NCBI GenBank assembly: GCA_009823505.1
Contig: VZQC01004563.1
Span: forward strand, 250,924-314,923
Length of the DNA stretch: 64,000 nt
Source of the DNA: Rhizomys pruinosus
Taxonomy: Eukaryota; Chordata; Mammalia; Rodentia; Spalacidae
Reading direction: 5' to 3'
Under the pieces are notes generated by a model. That model searched no databases. It saw nothing but the letters and a program-made list of their open reading frames with translations, and had not been told where the DNA came from. Numbering within the stretch: the stretch's first letter is position 1; each line of letters starts with the position of its first letter. Position numbers and translations under genes: made by a program. This document shows, in pieces, positions 58,501 through 64,000 of this stretch.

Positions 58501-59480
58501 CTCCAAACTGGAAAATGACCTTACGAGAAACCCAAAATCTAGAGGAAGATGAAAATAAGAAAAGAAAAAGGTTGGCAGCAAACTACAGCATAGGCATAGG
58601 AAAAGATCTTTAATACAGCATCCAATAAGGTTGACATAAAGCTAGCTCTAAAGAAGAGGTTGACCAATTACAAGGGACTATCAAACAAAAGCTTCTGTAC
58701 ATCAAAAAGAAACAATTCAAGGAAGTGAAAAGAAATCCACAGATTGGGGATGGAAAACCATTATTAGCTATTGTGGACACACTTTAAAAAGATATTTCAA
58801 AAATAAAAAAAACTACTCAAAAACCAAAGAAAAACAGAAAGCATACTGACCCCACTCAAATAGATGGAAGCAAAAGAACTGAACAGAACTTCACAAGTGA
58901 GGATAGAGATGTCTTGAGAAAACACCTTAGAAGTGTTCATCACTAATCATTAAGAAATGCAAATGAAAAACCACTTTAAGAAGTCATCTTACTCCAATAA
59001 AGACTGGTAGGATCAAGACAAAAAATGATACCAATGCTGGAGAGTTGTGGGAAAGGGGAACATCATCCATTGCTAGTGAATGTAAACTCGTACACCACTA
59101 TGGAAGCCGTCGTGGACGAACGCTTGGAAGAGCTTGGAATGAACTTGCCACCCCGACCAGCCATACCACTCCTAGGCTACGTACCCTCAAAGACTCACCC
59201 ACACCACAGAGATTACCATGCACAGCCATGTTTACTCGCAGCTCTCTTCACAATAGCAAGGAGCGTGGAAACCAACCCAACATGCCCCTCGACTGAGGAG
59301 TGGATAGAGAAAAATTGTAATCTATACAATGGAGTTCTATGCAACAGTAAAGAAAGACGACATCACGGAGTTTGCAGGAAAAGTGCTGGAGCTTTTTTTT
59401 TTTTTTTTTTTTTTTTTTCTCTTTTATCTAGGGACATCATGTGAGTGAAGTAACACAGGTCCAGAAAAACAAACGACGAA
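55535..59480 (+). pseudogene. L1-c ORF2 (endonuclease and reverse transcriptase) remnant
   Basis: ATG at 55535, 16 bp after the ORF1 stop. The endonuclease region shows NTSICCLQETLLPF near 55650-55695. The reverse transcriptase core [15 protein letters not shown] is at about 57697-57740. The C-terminal cysteine-rich region and the final FYATVKKDDI-type text lie at 58980-59390. Frames are interrupted repeatedly, mostly as if by single-base indels. A T-run at 59395-59419 sits in the last codons. Confidence 0.88.
59395..59419 (+). repeat. Poly-T run inside L1-c ORF2 end
   Basis: About 25 T with a following CTCTTTTATCTAGGG, inserted between otherwise ordinary L1 codons (GCTGGAGCT ... GACATCATGTG). 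Confidence 0.9.
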
Positions 59481-59990
59481 TGGATATCCCTTCATCTGTG
59501 GGATGCTAGTGCCAATTACCCGAGTTGTAAGTATTTCTTGATGTAGGGCCCCCTGAGCTTTTGTCCAAAGCAGTTGGGCATAATGCCATGATTGGAAAAC
59601 AACAACCAAAGCAAACAACAAAACAGAAAGGACTGGCTTTCAAGAAACAAATGACGAAACAGTGAACTTCTGCTCAAAACAGTTCAAATTCTTCATGGAG
59701 ATATTGAGAAAGACTGAGAGAAGAGAGTGAAAAGCCTGTTTGGCAGAATGCATGAGCTCTGGCAGGGGTGGGGGAATGGCGGGACACGGGTCTAGATTTG
59801 GCTAAAAAAATAAAATAAATTATGTGAAAAAAAAAAAAAAACCTCATTGGTTCCTTGCCATAGCTATGAATAATGATAACAGGGTGTGGCCTGGAAGACC
59901 GTGTGGATAATGCTGTGCTATATGGGGGAGATTGGGTGGGTCCTCTGTTTTTTTGTGTAGCTTTTCTGTTCGTTAAAATTATCCACTTTG

Positions 59991-60242
59991 TGGCTGGAGA
60001 CGATGGCCCTTGCGGTTGAAGAGCTCCGACCACTCTTGCAGAGGGACCCATGTTCGATCCCCCAGCCACCCACATGGCGCTAAGAATCGTCTGTAACTTC
60101 AATCCAGGAGAACTCCAGTTCACGGGGAATCTGACACCACCCTCCGTCTGACCCAAACATTGGCACAGACATGGATGCATAACTCTGACATGCAGGCAGT
60201 ACAGTTCATACACAACACAGACAATAAATAAAATTAATAAAA
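59991..60242 (+). repeat. B2-type SINE (with 17-bp duplication), noisy
   Basis: Plus strand; small indels relative to 24454-24712. Exact 13-bp target duplication AAAATTATCCACT at 59975-59987 and 60243-60255. Confidence 0.93.
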
Positions 60243-60255
60243 AAAATTATCCACT

Positions 60256-60385
60256 GTTGGGAAGGCAGATGCCTGTTGAGTTCTAGCCAGCCTTGTGCAC
60301 ATAGTGAGTTCCGGGGTAGCCAGGACTACATAGTAAGACCCTATCTCAAAATAAAACAAAACAAAACGAACAAACAAAAACAGGA
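60256..60385 (+). repeat. B1 SINE, partial
   Basis: Plus-strand B1 lacking its first part: GGAAGGCAGATGCCTG...CAGGACTACATAGTAAGACC, with a (CAAAA)n tail. Confidence 0.85.
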
Positions 60386-60529
60386 TTAGTTGAGAAGAGG
60401 AAGGAGATGAGCAGGGGTGAGGGGGGCACAGAAGAGGATGATAGGTGGTAAATATGATCAAAATGAAAATAGCATAAGATAACCCCTTATAATGCATAAT
60501 TAATATATGCCAATAGAACTGCTTAAAAA

Positions 60530-60683
60530 CTCTCTCTCACTCTCTCTCACTCTCTCTGTTTCTCTGTCTCACACTCTTTCTCACACTCTTTCTCACTCAC
60601 TCTCTCTGCCTCTCACTCTCACTCTCTTGCTCTCTCACTTTGTCTCTCACACTCTGTCTCTGTCTCTCTCACTCTCTCTGTAT

Positions 60684-60741
<58 letters not shown>

Positions 60742-60753
60742 CCTTCTCTCCTC
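60530..60753 (+). repeat. (TC)n/(CACTCT)n microsatellite
   Basis: Over 200 bp of TC-rich repeats with interspersed CACTCT, CTGTCT and TTTCTCAC units, ending in a pure (CT)n run. The serine/leucine frame at 60507-60893 is a by-product. Confidence 0.97.
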
Positions 60754-60779
60754 ACAGTGCTGGACTCCAGGTCACACTA

Positions 60780-61440
60780 GGCAAACATGTTACACTCGAC
60801 TCCACTTGCCATACAGGACACAGATGCTTTCTTTCACTCCATCAAGAAGTTCCCATCCCACCCATGTTCCATCACATACAAATAAATATTTAAGACCTGG
60901 GTCCTGCCTGTGTGCCCAGGGTACAACCAACATCGACATACTGTTGGTTTTCATCCTGCATACTTGGCTTCCTCTGGCTTCTCCATTCCAGAAGAGTGAT
61001 GACCTCTGCCCAGCTTCTAAGTAAATGGCAAACATGTCTTCTGAACAGTTGTTCTGTGAAATTCCAGGATGATTAGTACAGAGGGACATTTTCTTCCAGC
61101 CAGTGGGTAAGGGAGACCCTGCCAAAATAAACCCTGCTTTGTGGACATCTGATTCAGGGGGCAAATATTTCTCCATGGTTACTCTGTCATCTAAATTTAA
61201 ATACCTCAGCAAAGCATCAACATGTCTTTAAAATATTTAGTCCAGGATTCCAAATGGACAGAAGGCTGAGTTTAGTGAGAGCAGAGCACCATCACCGCAG
61301 TGTTTTGTGAACCAAGAACGTTGTCTTCTTTTCATTGCTGCTTGCATTTTTATTTCTCAATTTTTAGTTCTCAGTATTCTCAAACCTTCAGGTAAATTGG
61401 AAGAACAGTACAAAGAAATCCTGAATTCTTCATGTCATGT
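60780..61440. other. No recognised gene
   Basis: A 140-codon minus frame (60790-61212) is open but has no motif I recognise; it lies between repeats and has no evidence of expression. Confidence 0.4.
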
Positions 61441-61630
61441 GGCATCCTAGTTAGCTTTCTATTGTGAGAAAACAATATTGACCAAAACTAACTTGGGGAG
61501 GAAAGGGTTTATTTGGCCACCATGTCCCAAACACAGAGCATCACTAAGGGAAGTCAAGGCAGGAGTGGAAGCAGAGTCCATGGAGATATGCTGCTATTAG
61601 CTTGCTCCTCCGGCCTGTGCTCAGCCTGCG

Positions 61631-61664
61631 GTTGTGTGTGTGTGTTGTGTGTGTGTGTGTGTGT
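61631..61664 (+). repeat. (TG)n microsatellite
   Basis: Short TG run at the tail side of the nested B1. Confidence 0.95.
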
Positions 61665-61810
61665 CTTTTTTGAGACCGGGTTCTCCCTTTAGAACCAGGC
61701 TGGCCTCGCGAGCTCGACTATGTGGTCAGGCTAACCTGCAATCACAGAGATCAGGCATTGCATCTGCCCCTCTGAGCTGGGATTGAAAGGCGGTTGCCAC
61801 CACACCTGGT
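61665..61810 (-). repeat. B1 SINE in LTR-like repeat
   Basis: Minus-strand B1, noisy, ending GGTTGCCACCACACCTGG. Confidence 0.88.
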
Positions 61811-61830
61811 CCTATCAGCCTGCTTTCTTA

Positions 61831-62091
61831 GTTTTTCTTTATTTTTTTTTTCTAATTATATTTATTTCTGTTATGTGTCATGAAGACTGTCTGTCATGAG
61901 GTTGTCACCCCTGTCGTGCATGCCGCGAGGTCCGAGAGGGTGTCGGATTCCCCTGCGAAACTGAGTCTCCTGGAATTGGGCGTTCAGACAGCTCTCGGCC
62001 GCCATGTGAGTGTGCCTGGGATTCGAACCCGGTTCCTCTGTAAGATAGCGGTCGGCGCTCGTAACCGCCTAGGCATCTCTCCAGCCCTTCC
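61831..62091 (-). repeat. B2-type SINE (with 17-bp duplication), noisy
   Basis: Target duplication CCTGCTTTCTTA at 61819-61830 and 62092-62103. Confidence 0.93.
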
Positions 62092-62324
62092 GCCTGCTTT
62101 CTTATAGAATTCAGGACCACCTGCCCAGGGGTGGCACTGTCCACAGTGGGCTGGGCCCTCCCACATCACCCAACAATCAAGAAAGTGCCTCACAGACGTG
62201 CCCACAGGCCAGTCCAGTAGAAGCCAGACCTTGCCTGAGGCTCCCTCTTCCCAGGTGTGTCAAGTTGACAACTGATGCTATAGCATGGAGCTATGGTAAC
62301 TTTGTTTTGGATTTTATTTTATTA

Positions 62325-62586
62325 TTTTTTAATTTTTTAAATTTTTTATTTATATTTATTGTTGTGTATGAATGTACTTGTTTGCATGGCGGTTTGTGCA
62401 CCCATGTTGTGCAATGCCGAGGAGGTCAAAGCAGAGGGTCTCGATTCCCCTGGCACTGGAGTTCTCCTGGACATTGGAGTTATAGACGGTCTCAGCCCAC
62501 CATGTGGGTGCTGGATCGAAAAAAAAAACCTGGGTCCTCTGCAGAGCAGTCAGCGCTCTTAACCGCTAGGCTATCTCTCCAGCCCC
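62325..62586 (-). repeat. B2-type SINE (with 17-bp duplication)
   Basis: Minus strand, GGGGCTGGAGAGATAGCC head on the reverse complement; an A8 run at 62519-62528 interrupts the body. Confidence 0.93.
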
Positions 62587-62750
62587 TATTTTATTTTATT
62601 TTATTATTTTATTTTGAGACAGGGTCTCCTTATAGCCCCAGCTGGCCTGGAACTCACTCTATAGACCAGGCTGGCCTTGAACTCACAGAAATCTGCCTGC
62701 CTCTGCCTCCAGTGCTAGGATTAAAGGTGGGCGCCACCATGCCCCGCTTA
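62587..62750 (-). repeat. B1 SINE
   Basis: Minus-strand B1 directly joined to the B2 on its left, with a (ATTTT)n tail. Confidence 0.94.
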
Positions 62751-62761
62751 AAGATGGTTCT

Positions 62762-63016
62762 TTTTTTTTCTTTTTTTAATTTTTTATTTATTTCTGTATG
62801 TGTATGAATGTACTGTCCGCATGAAAGTGTGTGCACCCGTGTCGAACAATGCCGCAGAGGTCAGAAGAGGGTGTCGGATTCCCCTGGAACTGGAGTTCTC
62901 CTGGAATTGGAATTTCAGACGGTTCTCGTCCACCATGTGGGTGCTGGGGATCAAACCCGAGTCCTCTGTAAGAGTGGTCGGCGCTCTAAACCGCTGAGCC
63001 ATTTCTCCAGCCCCGA
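62762..63016 (-). repeat. B2-type SINE (with 17-bp duplication)
   Basis: Minus strand; well preserved, with both duplication units (CTGGAACTGGAGTTCTC / CTGGAATTGGAATTTCA). Confidence 0.95.
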
Positions 63017-63129
63017 AATTGTAACTTTCAAACACATTTGCTTATATACACACATATATGTATAACATTGAATGCATATATACACAGACATAAGATTTTG
63101 TTCACATACATAGCATTAAAAAATTTTTT

Positions 63130-63945
63130 TTTGAGTTTTAAAGGAGGATTTAACTTGATGCTGGCCTGTAGACACTCTACTCAGGAGAAGTGTGGCAACT
63201 GAGGAGTGGGTTACTCAGCCTTTTATAAGTACAACAGCCACAATTGTAACACAACAGTTAAAGTTACCAATCAAGGGGAAGCATGAGAAGCAAGCGAGCA
63301 ACCATTCATAGAATGACTCTGGGACTTAATGACATCTTTGAGCACTATACCTGAGTTTTTATAATTCTTTATTTTATTCCCCCCTGTTGTTGTGAGATCT
63401 TCAAATCCTTGAAGGAAATTCATAAGAGTTGACCTCAGTAGGTGTTTCTGAGGTGAATGATCTCTGCTAGGGAGGGGGTGTATTGGGTCCTTAGCACCAT
63501 GAGTTTGATAGAAGTTACCCACTGGTAAATAAATCTGACAAGTGAGTTAAGGATACGTGGGCCACAAACCAGAGCAACCAGAAGGATAAGTCCACTGGAA
63601 GATCCAGGAAGTCTTCAGCTCTCAGCTGAAAAAGAAACTGACTCTTTGGGGGGGCAGGGTCTTGACCCTAAACTGCCTAGCCAGTTTTTAGCTCCTACTT
63701 TTATCATGTTACCCTCTGAGGTTTCCCCAACTGCCAAGAGAGAATCAGAGCACTGAGCGCACTGACTTCTTCCATGCTGAAAAGAGGCATAGGGGTGGCA
63801 CTGGGGTACCCCTGCTCAGTGGGTTTATCTAAAAGACCCCCCCAAAAGTATAGTTGTAGAGAGAACAAAGTCCTTGACTGGTGCCTGTGAAGGAGAAGTG
63901 AAGGTGAGAGTAGCTAGGTGCATTTTCTAGGCCGGGAACCAGGAG
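63130..63945 (-). mobile_element. LTR-retrotransposon interior, inverted second copy of the 16.7-kb element
   Basis: Reverse complement matches 16740-17230: CTAGCTACTCTCACCTTCAC, TGATAAAAGTAGGAGCTAAAA, CAGCTGAGAGCTGAAGACTTCC, CTTCCTTCAAGG. Beyond that the two copies diverge. No recognisable coding. Confidence 0.75.
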
Positions 63946-63969
63946 ATGAACAGGGTGAAGTAATTGTCC

Positions 63970-63972
<3 letters not shown>

Positions 63973-64000
<28 letters not shown>
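63973..64000 (+). repeat. Poly-T at window edge
   Basis: 28 T to the last base; it may be the tail of a minus-strand retroelement continuing beyond the window, or a sequence-end artefact. Confidence 0.85.

Larger units (their letters stand above)
53974..59841 (+). mobile_element. Full-length LINE-1 (L1-c), plus strand
   Basis: 5.87 kb from a 5' untranslated region through ORF1, ORF2 and the 3' untranslated region to a poly-A at 59827-59841. Target duplication AAAAAAACCTCATTGG at 53958-53973 and again ending at 59850. A complete end-to-end copy with an exact duplication is normally young, yet both ORFs are cut by many frameshifts, so either it decayed or the sequence contains indel errors. 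Confidence 0.9.
61443..62285 (-). mobile_element. LTR-like rodent interspersed repeat with nested B1 and B2
   Basis: The outer parts (61443-61630 and 62092-62285) make one element: CTAGTTAGCTTTCTATTGTGA at the left, GTCAAGTTGACAACTG at the right, CAGTGGGCTGGGCCCTCCCAC in the middle. These are features of a common rodent LTR of the ERVL/MaLR type, family not assigned. Confidence 0.65.

Noticed and set aside
59674..60213. 179-codon minus-strand frame
   Set aside because: Runs through a B2 and the L1-c 3' untranslated region; SINE-derived text such as CG..VRFPVNWSSPG is common to all B2 antisense frames.
60507..60893. 128-codon frame rich in serine and leucine
   Set aside because: It is the translation of the TC microsatellite; no gene evidence.
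60790..61212. 140-codon minus-strand frame
   Set aside because: Open but unrecognised, in repeat-rich DNA; kept only as a note.
62265..62807. 180-codon plus-strand frame
   Set aside because: Made of antisense B2 and B1 sequence joined by chance.

Overview
This window is non-genic nuclear DNA from a mammal, almost certainly a muroid rodent that is neither mouse nor rat. Evidence: B1 SINEs (7SL-type body, read through to 'ccagcactt/ctagcactt...ttcaaggccagcctgg' style text), tRNA-derived B2-type SINEs beginning GGGGCTGGAGAGATGG, rodent-type LINE-1, and ERVL/MaLR LTR elements. The B2 copies carry a body unlike the mouse/rat consensus I know, so I do not name a species. I see no host exon, tRNA, rRNA or CpG-island promoter; every open frame of any length is a transposon remnant, a shadow, or unrecognised.

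Layout. 0.3-7.75 kb: a minus-strand L1 (L1-a) interrupted by a B2, a B1 and a gag-less class II (betaretrovirus-like) provirus at 1448-5122 with a 6-bp target duplication. 7.75-13.4 kb: a second L1 (L1-b) whose 5' part is inverted, itself interrupted by a minus-strand MaLR-like element holding an uninterrupted 330-codon frame. 13.4-18.0 kb: an LTR, a second MaLR-like element with a nested solo LTR, and a 3' fragment of another LTR retrotransposon. 18.0-36 kb: AT-rich sequence with scattered SINEs and old L1 pieces. 36-43 kb: an older MaLR-like element, L1 3' ends, and one of two parallel copies of an unclassified ~1.3 kb repeat. 43.3-51.8 kb: a minus-strand ERVL-type provirus (LTR, gag region, protease, RT, RNase H, integrase, dUTPase, LTR) split at 47140-49331 by a complete MaLR-like element with 5-bp target duplications. 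52-53.2 kb: C-rich sequence I cannot classify. 53.97-59.84 kb: a full-length plus-strand L1 with 16-bp target duplications. 60-64 kb: microsatellite, LTR-like repeat, a dense minus-strand B2/B1 cluster and an inverted second copy of the 16.7-17.2 kb element.

The window is best read as a history of insertions: several duplications are exact enough to order them. The sections 1.4-5.1 and roughly 47-63 kb show many single-base indels between repeats that should be alike, while 5-47 kb looks cleaner; part of the broken coding capacity may therefore be consensus error. No previously undescribed functional system is demonstrated; the strongest candidate for novelty is the MaLR-like family with its conserved long frame.
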